6,817 bases of DNA from Wenzhouxiangella sp. (GTDB taxonomy: Bacteria; Pseudomonadota; Gammaproteobacteria; Xanthomonadales; Wenzhouxiangellaceae). This document shows, piece after piece, positions 1 to 5,367 of the stretch. Location of the stretch: the NCBI GenBank assembly GCA_007119095.1, contig SKQI01000092.1, positions 1 to 6,817 on the forward strand. The letters run 5' to 3'. Positions within the stretch are counted from its first letter, which is position 1, and every line of letters begins with the position of its first letter. Both the position numbers and the translations under genes were made by a program. The notes beneath the pieces were generated by a model. The model had not been told where the DNA came from. It saw nothing but the letters and a program-made list of their open reading frames with translations, and did not search any database.

Positions 1-203
1 AGTCCAATCGTCTGGCCGACCAGCCGGTGCTGGGTCTGCTGGGGGCCCCGGACCTGGCCAAGGAAGACGATGTCTACGATCTGTTCCTGGCCTGGATACC
101 GAACAAGAATTTCGCGGTGACAGCGGCCTGGGTTGACCTGGGCAACCTGCCCTTCCAGCCACGTTCACGCGCCGCCTACCTGTCGCTACAAGCTTCGTTC
201 TGA
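1..203 (+). CDS. C-terminal fragment of probable outer-membrane beta-barrel protein (DUF3034-like)
   Basis: An open frame enters from the left edge (first whole codon at position 3) and ends at TGA 201-203, leaving 66 residues; the start lies outside the window. The tail has alternating polar and hydrophobic residues (FAVTAAWVDLGN, then AAYLSLQASF) and ends in phenylalanine. This is the usual C-terminal signature of outer-membrane beta-barrels recognised by the BAM complex. The run DVYDLFLAWIPNKNF followed by a VDLGN strand resembles, from memory, the end of DUF3034 proteins, whose function is unknown. A lipoprotein haemoglobin gene begins 15 bases after the stop, so the two are probably cotranscribed. 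The barrel call rests on the terminal strands only. The family name is tentative. Confidence 0.5.
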   Translation, partial: SNRLADQPVLGLLGAPDLAKEDDVYDLFLAWIPNKNFAVTAAWVDLGNLPFQPRSRAAYLSLQASF

Positions 204-208
204 TTTTT

Positions 209-213
209 GGAGG
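209..213 (+). promoter_or_regulatory. Ribosome binding site of the haemoglobin-like lipoprotein gene
   Basis: GGAGG lies five bases before ATG 219. It fixes that ATG as the start, because an in-frame TTG at 207 would overlap this site and have none of its own. A later in-frame ATG at 234 would shorten the signal peptide and has no comparable site. Confidence 0.7.
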
Positions 214-218
214 TTGAG

Positions 219-710
219 ATGTATTGCCGAATCATGTTCCTGCTGCTCTCATTGGCCCTGGTGGGCTGCGGCACCGTGCCCACCAACGACACCGATGGTC
301 CGTCAGATCTGAAAAACTACGACCGCACCCTCTACGAACGATTGGGTACGGAGCGCAGTTCACTGTATGACCGCCTGGGCGGGCGCGACACTATCGTCAG
401 CTTTGTCGATGTCGGCGTGGAGCGGGTGCTGGTCAATCCCGAAATCGGTTTTCTGTTCGACAACACCGATATCGACAACCTGAAATTTCAGCTGACCGAG
501 CAAATCTGCGAGCTGACCGGCGGCCCCTGCCGCTACGAGGGCATGGACATGGAAAGCGCCCACTTTGACCTGGACATTTCGGCTCGGGAGTTCAATGCCC
601 TGGTCGAGGACTTCCAGATCGCCATGCGCCAGACCGGTGTGCCTTACCGGCTGGAGAATCAAGTCATTGCCCTGCTGGCGCCAATGAAACCCGCCATGCT
701 GCATCGCTGA
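219..710 (+). CDS. Group 1 truncated haemoglobin-like lipoprotein
   Basis: This encodes 163 residues. Residues 1-17 form a lipoprotein signal peptide: one Arg, a hydrophobic run (MFLLLSLALVG), and the lipobox LVGC with Cys17 as the lipidation site. The protein is therefore expected to be membrane-anchored outside the cytoplasm. Residues 49-160 match truncated haemoglobin group 1: LYDRLGG at 49-55, RVLVNPEI at 69-76, TGGPCRYEGMDM at 100-111, and AHFDL, in which His115 fits the proximal haem ligand (F8). The family carries haem and binds O2 or NO; those roles are inferred here. The usual distal Tyr at helix B10 appears to be Val67. Cys97 and Cys104 could form a disulfide outside the cytoplasm. 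LYERLG (38-43) precedes LYDRLG (49-54) as a short repeat. It lies 15 bases after the barrel gene and probably shares its transcript. The fold call is firm; ligand and function are not known. Confidence 0.82.
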   Translation: MYCRIMFLLLSLALVGCGTVPTNDTDGPSDLKNYDRTLYERLGTERSSLYDRLGGRDTIVSFVDVGVERVLVNPEIGFLFDNTDIDNLKFQLTEQICELTGGPCRYEGMDMESAHFDLDISAREFNALVEDFQIAMRQTGVPYRLENQVIALLAPMKPAMLHR

Positions 711-741
711 TTGCCACAAGGGCTGGTCTTGCGGCTACAAT
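711..741 (+). promoter_or_regulatory. Candidate promoter of the ygfX-like gene, possibly giving a leaderless transcript
   Basis: TTGCCA at 711-716 and TACAAT at 736-741 resemble sigma-70 -35 and -10 boxes, separated by 19 bases, slightly longer than ideal. Only seven bases separate the -10 box from ATG 749, so transcription would begin at or next to the A of the start codon. No Shine-Dalgarno sequence is visible, which agrees with a leaderless message. This is a by-eye match. Confidence 0.5.
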
Positions 742-748
742 CCGGTTC

Positions 749-1174
749 ATGCGTAAAACAACAGCCCTTACCCTGGACGTCAAGCCTTCCCTGCTCGGGC
801 AGGCGATTGTCACCATCGTGGCCGGCATTGCCCTGGCCGTGTTCTTTTATATCCAGCCACCGCTGCTGGTCTTCGTCGGCGCTGCTGTTGCCATCGGTTT
901 GCTCTGGGCCTGGCGGATTGCCGCCTTCAACAAACCACGCTGGCGCCGGGTGGTCGTTTCCACCCACGGCGACCAGATCACCCTGAGTGGCCGCGGCAAG
1001 CAGCGCATCGTCGGCCACTTTGGCGGCGGTCTGATCGATACCGGCTTGCTGGTCGGCTTCAAGGTCAAGTCAGACTCCAGCAGCCAGCGCGTCTGGCTGT
1101 TTGTCGACAACGTCGAAGCCGAAGACTTCGTGCGCCTGCGCGAGCAGCTTCGCAAGCACAGCGAAAAGGACTGA
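749..1174 (+). CDS. ygfX: YgfX/CptA-like inner-membrane protein
   Basis: This encodes 141 residues, close to the usual YgfX length of about 135-150. Two hydrophobic helices lie at roughly residues 15-35 and 38-56, joined by a very short turn. A cytoplasmic beta-rich tail follows, ending in RVWLFVDNVEAEDFVRLRE and a basic-acidic helix. The two-helix hairpin plus the 'WLF-D-(S/N)-...-F-RLR-LR' ending is the pattern I know from YgfX (Cpta_toxin family). E. coli YgfX is described as a membrane protein paired with the flavinylation factor SdhE, and was reported to affect MreB and FtsZ. No sdhE is adjacent here. ATG 749 is chosen because it follows a -10 box directly and leaves a short basic N-terminus before helix 1. 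The assignment is by pattern, not alignment; a generic DUF membrane protein is the alternative. Confidence 0.6.
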   Translation: MRKTTALTLDVKPSLLGQAIVTIVAGIALAVFFYIQPPLLVFVGAAVAIGLLWAWRIAAFNKPRWRRVVVSTHGDQITLSGRGKQRIVGHFGGGLIDTGLLVGFKVKSDSSSQRVWLFVDNVEAEDFVRLREQLRKHSEKD

Positions 1175-1187
1175 ATCCTGCCCGCGC

Positions 1188-1670
1188 TCAGTCGCGGAAG
1201 TTCTTGAACTGCAGCGGCAGGCCAAGTTCGGCCTCTTTCAGCATCGCCATTACCGCCTGCAAATCATCTCGCTTCTTGCCGGTGACTCGGACCTGCTCAC
1301 CCTGAATGCTGGCCTGAACCTTGATCTTCGAGCCCTTGACCTGCTTGACGATCTTCCTGGCCAGGTCAGCGTCAATGCCTTCGCGCACGGTCACGTTTCG
1401 GGTTGCAGTCTTGGCCATGATGACCGGCTCGTCGGCCTCGACCGCGCCTAGATCGATGCCGCGCTTGGCCAGTTTGGCGTAAAGCACATCGAGCATCTGA
1501 CCAAGCTGGAAATCCGACTCGGTTTTCATCGCGATGACCGTTTCATTCAGCTCGAAACTGGAATCGGTCCCTTTGAAGTCGAACCGGGTGGTGACTTCCC
1601 GGTTGGCCTGATCAACAGCATTGGCGATTTCGTGGTGGTCGACCTCTGAGACCACATCAAAGCTGGGCAT
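1188..1670 (-). CDS. yajQ: YajQ family nucleotide-binding protein (UPF0234)
   Basis: This encodes 160 residues; E. coli YajQ has 163. Near-identity to the family is visible throughout: MPSFDVVSEVD at the N-terminus, DQANREVTTRFDFKGTDSSFEL, SDFQLGQMLDVL, KLAKRGID, a KQVKGSKIKVQASIQGEQVRVTGKKRDDLQAVMA block, and the C-terminal QFKNFRD. YajQ has two ferredoxin-like lobes, is cytoplasmic and binds nucleotides or RNA. Some homologues in Xanthomonas, Pseudomonas and Stenotrophomonas were reported as c-di-GMP-binding effectors. The start at 1670 gives the family N-terminus. An in-frame ATG at 1700 would add ten residues but overlaps the probable -10 box (TACAATG), so it should not be in the transcript. 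The gene converges with the ygfX-like gene 13 bases away and diverges from a diguanylate cyclase gene. Confidence 0.95.
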   Translation of the reverse strand: MPSFDVVSEVDHHEIANAVDQANREVTTRFDFKGTDSSFELNETVIAMKTESDFQLGQMLDVLYAKLAKRGIDLGAVEADEPVIMAKTATRNVTVREGIDADLARKIVKQVKGSKIKVQASIQGEQVRVTGKKRDDLQAVMAMLKEAELGLPLQFKNFRD

Positions 1671-1698
1671 GGGCAGGTATCCAAAAGTGTAAGTCGGC

Positions 1699-1704
1699 AT
1701 TGTA
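1699..1704 (-). promoter_or_regulatory. Candidate -10 box for yajQ
   Basis: On the minus strand TACAAT occupies 1704 down to 1699. Transcription would start near 1692, giving a leader of about 22 bases with a weak GGAT ribosome site before ATG 1670. No good -35 box is visible at the expected 1722-1727 (GGCGCT), so the promoter may be weak or activator-dependent. Confidence 0.4.
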
Positions 1705-1724
1705 CCGCCGGGAGACGCAAAAGC

Positions 1725-1741
1725 GCCGAAGCCGGTTTGGC
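1725..1741. promoter_or_regulatory. Imperfect dyad between the divergent yajQ and diguanylate cyclase promoters
   Basis: GCCGAA (1725-1730) and TTTGGC (1736-1741) form inverted half-sites around a GCCGG centre, with one mismatch (G opposite T). The dyad sits midway between the two -10 boxes, where the -35 regions of both genes would face each other. It could be a shared operator. In GC-rich DNA a dyad this short is also expected by chance. Confidence 0.25.
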
Positions 1742-1765
1742 AGACGGCCGCGCAAGAAAATTCGC

Positions 1766-1771
1766 TAGAAT
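1766..1771 (+). promoter_or_regulatory. Candidate -10 box for the diguanylate cyclase gene
   Basis: TAGAAT at 1766-1771 lies 40 bases before ATG 1812, giving a leader of roughly 34 bases. The expected -35 position (about 1743-1748, GACGGC) matches poorly. The nearby TTGGCA at 1737-1742 is 23 bases away, too far for normal spacing. The box argues against translation starting at an upstream in-frame TTG (1737). Confidence 0.4.
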
Positions 1772-1811
1772 CAGAGCAGTTTCGCCCGCGATATACCCAA
1801 TCGGTCCATCC

Positions 1812-3344
1812 ATGGCTGACCAAACCACCCATTCAGAATCTGAGCTCGACCCAGTCCTCGCGCCTTCTTCGGGCAGCCTCGAAGACCTGGTGCGGCCGCT
1901 GCTGGCCGTGGTCGAAGAGCTGACCGGCATGGACTCCAGCTATCTGACCCAGGTCGATGCCGAGGCGGGGGTGCAACGCATTCTGTTTGCCCGCAACCGC
2001 GCGGACCTGGTCTTGCAGGAGGGGCTTGAGATTCCCTGGGACGACAGCCTGTGCAAACGGTCCCTGGCAACCGGTCGGGTGGCGTGTGCGAATGTAGCCG
2101 AAGTCTGGAACGATGCGACCACGGCCCTGGAGTTCGGTATTCGAAGTTACATCGGGGTGCCTATCCGGCTTGCCGACGACACCCTGTTCGGAACGCTCTG
2201 CGGCGCCAGCAGCCAGGAGCGCCAGGTAACGGAAGAAACCGTCAGGGTGATTCGCCTGTTGGCCGGTTTGATCGAGCGGCAGCTCAAGGTTGAACAGCGG
2301 GCAAACCTGGCCGAACAGAGCCTGACCCGGATGGCCGTTGCCATGGAGGTCGGTGAGTTGTGCATGTCTGCCACGGAGCCGGGCACCGCGCTGGTCGGCA
2401 CAGCACGACGGCTTGAAACCCTGCCAGCCTGGCAACAGGCCTGGCCTTTTTTGGTCAACAACGGCAAGGTCGCCCCCGCCAACGATGAGCCCGTGCCCGA
2501 GGCAATGATTGAAACGATAATCGCTGCGGCCGGCGACAAGCTTTTGAACATGCATGATAAGCTGCACTCGCCGGTGCTGAACGGAGAGCAGCAAAGTCCC
2601 CAACTGCGCGCCGTCCGTGAGCAGCTCAATCTACCATCGGCCGCCAGTCTCGCCTTGCTTACAGCAGCCGCCTCGGAGGGCCTGTTCGGCGGCGTGGTGC
2701 TGATTGGGGATAAACATGCACCGCTTGAAACCCGCGATCGTCAGCTCCTGGTCACCTGCTCGAATTTCCTGTCCATGCTGGCCGGCCGCCTGCAGCAGCA
2801 TGGCACGCTTGAGGCGACCAACCAGGCGCTCAGCATCGAGGCCGGCCAGGACGCCTTGACCGGCCTGCCCAACAGACGCCGGCTGCTGAACCTGCTGGAA
2901 CGCACCCTGCAGGCCGCGCAGCATGATGGGCGCCAGGTCTTCGTCGCATTTGTCGACCTCGATAACTTCAAGCGCATCAACGATGAACACGGTCACGATG
3001 CTGGCGATCTGTTCCTGATTTCCATCGCCCGCCACCTGGTCAAGGGGTTGCGAGCCGATGACATTGTCGGGCGCTATGGTGGTGACGAGTTCGTGGTGAT
3101 CAGCACCACGGGGGCCGGACGATCTGGCGGCGAGATTTGTCGCAATCTGCTGGAGCGCATTGACCGGGCCATAGTCGGGCGCCATGAGCTGGGATCATTT
3201 TCCGTTGACTACAAGGGCGCCAGTATTGGCGTGGCGTCCTGGCGCGGGGAATCGGCCACCGAACTGCTGCGCAACGCCGATCAGGCCATGTACAAGGTCA
3301 AAAAGCAGCGCTCCGGCCGAACTCAACAAAACGACCATAACTGA
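1812..3344 (+). CDS. GAF-GGDEF diguanylate cyclase
   Basis: This encodes 510 residues and makes c-di-GMP from two GTP. No signal peptide or membrane helix is seen, so it is cytoplasmic. A GAF sensor domain covers about residues 20-170, including a DDSLCKRSL segment and the RSYIGVPIRL...TLFGTLCG core. Residues 170-340 hold a weaker GAF-like region whose best part is SLALLTAAASEGLFGGVVLIG. The GGDEF domain starts with DALTGLPNRR (from residue 347) and contains FVDLDNFKRINDEHGHDAGD. Its active site GGDEF is at 423-427, preceded by an intact inhibitory site RADD (414-417) at the canonical five-residue spacing. It should therefore be active and product-inhibited. The ligand of the GAF domain is unknown. 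ATG 1812 lies downstream of the likely -10 box but has no clear ribosome site. The gene is divergent from yajQ and 18 bases upstream of an acyltransferase gene. Confidence 0.92.
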   Translation: MADQTTHSESELDPVLAPSSGSLEDLVRPLLAVVEELTGMDSSYLTQVDAEAGVQRILFARNRADLVLQEGLEIPWDDSLCKRSLATGRVACANVAEVWNDATTALEFGIRSYIGVPIRLADDTLFGTLCGASSQERQVTEETVRVIRLLAGLIERQLKVEQRANLAEQSLTRMAVAMEVGELCMSATEPGTALVGTARRLETLPAWQQAWPFLVNNGKVAPANDEPVPEAMIETIIAAAGDKLLNMHDKLHSPVLNGEQQSPQLRAVREQLNLPSAASLALLTAAASEGLFGGVVLIGDKHAPLETRDRQLLVTCSNFLSMLAGRLQQHGTLEATNQALSIEAGQDALTGLPNRRRLLNLLERTLQAAQHDGRQVFVAFVDLDNFKRINDEHGHDAGDLFLISIARHLVKGLRADDIVGRYGGDEFVVISTTGAGRSGGEICRNLLERIDRAIVGRHELGSFSVDYKGASIGVASWRGESATELLRNADQAMYKVKKQRSGRTQQNDHN

Positions 3345-3362
3345 ATAACCTGCAGCCCGGAC

Positions 3363-4259
3363 ATGAATCCTGGAACATTGAGTGCGCTGCCGCGCATCAC
3401 GCTGGCCGCCTGCGGCCTGATCGGCAATACGCTGGTCCATATCGGGCCGCTGCTGCTGGTTGCGCTCGTCAAGGCCGTACTGCGACTGTCTGTTGTGCGC
3501 TCGGTCTGCGATCGCTGGCTGATGGCCATCGCCGCCAGCTGGATCGATTTCAACAGCTGGCTGTTTGACACCATTACCGACACCCGCGTAGTGGTCGAGG
3601 GCCTGCCAGACCCCATGCCCAACGGTCACTTTCTGGTGATCTGCAACCACCAGAGCTGGGTCGATATCCCGGTCCTGCAGAAACTGTTCAACCGCCGCCT
3701 GCCGCTGCTACGGTTTTTCCTCAAGAGCCAGTTGATCTGGGTGCCGTTACTGGGCCTGGCCTGGTGGGCGCTGGATTTTCCGTTCATGAAGCGCTATTCA
3801 CGCGAACAGATCAAGCGCCGGCCCGAGCTGGCCGGACGCGATATTGCAGCCACCCGGCGAGCCTGTGCCAAGTTCAGCCGCATTCCAGTCTCGGTGGTCA
3901 ACTTTGTCGAGGGCACGCGATTCAAGGCGGCCAAGCATAACCACCAGGAATCACCCTACAGCAATCTGCTCAAGCCGCGTGCCGGCGGCACCGCGTTTGT
4001 GCTTGAAGCGATGGGCGAAAGCCTGGACACGCTGGTCGATGTCACCGTGGTCTACCCCGAGGGCGCCGGCGAGCTGACCGATCTGTTCGCCAACCGAATC
4101 CCGGAAATTCGCGTCCACATCGAACTGCTGCCCATCCCCGACGAACTGCGCGGCAAAAGCTACCAGAACGATCCGGAGTTCCGCGAACAGTTCCAGCGCT
4201 GGTTGAATGAACGCTGGGCCAGCAAGGACGCACGCATCAGCGCTATGCTCGAGCATTAG
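3363..4259 (+). CDS. yihG: YihG-type 1-acyl-glycerol-3-phosphate acyltransferase (PlsC superfamily)
   Basis: This encodes 298 residues, close to E. coli YihG (about 310). It is predicted to transfer an acyl chain to lysophosphatidate or a similar lysophospholipid at the inner membrane. A long hydrophobic segment at about residues 12-42 is the membrane anchor. Acyltransferase motif I is NHQSWVD, with His96 and Asp101 as the HX4D pair. Motif III is FVEGTRF, with Glu183-Arg186. Between them, FLKSQLIWVPLLGLAWWALD followed by PFMKRYSRE is typical of the YihG branch rather than shorter housekeeping PlsC. The E. coli relative has been reported to act as a lysophosphatidate acyltransferase and to influence flagellar formation. 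The ATG lies 18 bases after the cyclase stop, with no clear ribosome site of its own, suggesting cotranscription. Acyl-chain preference cannot be read from the sequence. Confidence 0.88.
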   Translation: MNPGTLSALPRITLAACGLIGNTLVHIGPLLLVALVKAVLRLSVVRSVCDRWLMAIAASWIDFNSWLFDTITDTRVVVEGLPDPMPNGHFLVICNHQSWVDIPVLQKLFNRRLPLLRFFLKSQLIWVPLLGLAWWALDFPFMKRYSREQIKRRPELAGRDIAATRRACAKFSRIPVSVVNFVEGTRFKAAKHNHQESPYSNLLKPRAGGTAFVLEAMGESLDTLVDVTVVYPEGAGELTDLFANRIPEIRVHIELLPIPDELRGKSYQNDPEFREQFQRWLNERWASKDARISAMLEH

Positions 4260-4290
4260 CTGAAACCATTCCGACGACAACACAACCAGC

Positions 4291-4294
4291 GGAG
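4291..4294 (+). promoter_or_regulatory. Ribosome binding site of the adenine deaminase gene
   Basis: GGAG sits five bases before ATG 4300, within the 40-base gap after the acyltransferase gene. It is the best start signal among the genes of this run. No promoter or hairpin terminator is visible in the same gap. Confidence 0.55.
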
Positions 4295-4299
4295 CTTTC

Positions 4300-5328
4300 A
4301 TGGACAGCCTGGACACCGCCCTTTCCCGCCTGCCCAAGGTGGAATTGCACATGCACATCGAAGGCTCGCTGGAGCCTGAACTGATGTTCGAGCTGGCCGA
4401 GCGCAACGGCATCAAGCTGCCCTGGGGTTCAGTCGAGGAGATCCGCCAGGCCTACGAGTTTTCCGACCTGCAGTCCTTCCTCGACATTTACTACGCAGGT
4501 GCTGACGTGCTGCGCACCGAGCAGGATTTCTTCGACCTGACCTGGGCTTACCTGGAGCGCTGCCGCTCCGACAAGGTGCGCCACACCGAGATCTTCTTCG
4601 ACCCCCAGACCCACACCTACCGGGGCATTGCTTTTGAGACCGTCATCGAGGGCATTACCCGCGCCCTGGACGAGGGCCGCGAGCAGCTTGGCATCAGCTC
4701 GCGGCTGATCATGTGCTTCCTGCGTCATTTGAGCGCCGAGGCGGCGATCGAAACCCTCGAGCAGGCCTTGCCCTGGCAAAGGCACATCATTGCCGTTGGC
4801 CTGGATTCATCGGAAAAAGACCACCCGCCGGAAAAATTCCAGGCCGTATTCGACCGTGCCCGCAGCGAGGGCTTCTTGACGGTCGCTCACGCCGGCGAAG
4901 AAGGCCCGGCTGACTACATCCGCCAGGCCCTGGATCTGCTGAAGGTCCGCCGCATCGACCACGGCGTGCGCTGCGTCGATGATCCTGACCTGGTCGCCCG
5001 CCTGATCGCCGAGCAGGTACCGCTGACCGTCTGCCCGCTGTCCAACATCAAGCTGCGCGTGTTCGACAAGCTGGAAGACCATAACCTGGCGGAACTGCTG
5101 CGAGCGGGCGTCTGCGTCACAATCAACTCGGACGACCCCGCCTACTTCGGCGGCTATATCGGCGAGAACTTCAGCGCCACCGCCAGCGCCCTGAACCTGT
5201 CCCTGGCAGACATCGACCGCCTGGCCCGCAACGCCATCCAGGCTGCTTTCCTGGACGCAGAGCGGCGCGAAGACCTGTTGATCGAGCTCGACAATTGGCG
5301 GGAACGCTGCGAGCTTGGTTGCGGTTGA
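4300..5328 (+). CDS. Adenine deaminase, type 2 (adenosine/AMP deaminase superfamily)
   Basis: This encodes 342 residues, a zinc-dependent amidohydrolase that is complete at both ends. Zinc ligands are visible: His17 and His19 in ELHMHIEGSLEPEL, His197 in TVAHAGEEG, and Asp278 in NSDDPAYFGG. Glu200 is the expected proton-transfer residue and His221 (RIDHGVR) the second catalytic residue. The segments YYAGADVLRTEQDFFDLTWAYL, FFDPQTHT, AVGLDSSE and FDRARSEGFLTVAHAGEEGP match the Pseudomonas PA0148 type. That enzyme was shown biochemically to deaminate adenine to hypoxanthine and ammonia rather than adenosine. Such genes are often labelled adenosine deaminase (add); adenine is the better prediction here. 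It acts in cytoplasmic purine salvage. A GGAG site precedes the start. The neighbours give no purine-pathway context. Confidence 0.9.
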   Translation: MDSLDTALSRLPKVELHMHIEGSLEPELMFELAERNGIKLPWGSVEEIRQAYEFSDLQSFLDIYYAGADVLRTEQDFFDLTWAYLERCRSDKVRHTEIFFDPQTHTYRGIAFETVIEGITRALDEGREQLGISSRLIMCFLRHLSAEAAIETLEQALPWQRHIIAVGLDSSEKDHPPEKFQAVFDRARSEGFLTVAHAGEEGPADYIRQALDLLKVRRIDHGVRCVDDPDLVARLIAEQVPLTVCPLSNIKLRVFDKLEDHNLAELLRAGVCVTINSDDPAYFGGYIGENFSATASALNLSLADIDRLARNAIQAAFLDAERREDLLIELDNWRERCELGCG

Positions 5329-5355
5329 ACCTGCCTCCCGAAAATCTGAACGGTT

Positions 5356-5359
5356 GGAG
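5356..5359 (+). promoter_or_regulatory. Ribosome binding site of the short-chain dehydrogenase gene
   Basis: GGAG lies eight bases before ATG 5368, a normal spacing, inside the 39-base gap after the deaminase stop. It supports that ATG as the start. I see no separate promoter in the gap. Confidence 0.55.
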
Positions 5360-5367
5360 ATTGGCCA

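Noticed and set aside
1169..1193. Inverted repeat GACTGA / TCAGTC between the convergent ygfX-like gene and yajQ, resembling a bidirectional terminator stem
   Set aside because: Both arms are simply the Asp codon plus TGA stop of each gene facing one another. The 13-base loop and lack of a T-run make a terminator unlikely.
1101..1451. Plus-strand open frame covering the end of the ygfX-like gene and the complement of yajQ
   Set aside because: It is antisense to conserved yajQ codons and in another frame of the ygfX-like gene, so it is almost certainly not translated.
1737..1811. TTG start at 1737 adding 25 residues to the diguanylate cyclase
   Set aside because: It lies upstream of the TAGAAT box, has no ribosome site, and the added residues resemble no GAF protein N-terminus.
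1671..1832. Extended yajQ start reaching back to 1832 or 1700
   Set aside because: The family N-terminus is MPSFD at 1670, and the ATG at 1700 overlaps the likely -10 box. The extension to 1832 has no family resemblance and overlaps the divergent cyclase gene.
1833..2629. Minus-strand open frames of 256 and 160 codons opposite the diguanylate cyclase
   Set aside because: They lie antisense to a clear GAF coding frame and show no recognisable motif or start signal.
3195..3650. Minus-strand open frame across the cyclase-acyltransferase junction
   Set aside because: It overlaps two well-supported genes, its translation is rich in Gln, Arg and Asp as expected of a shadow frame, and there is no ribosome site.
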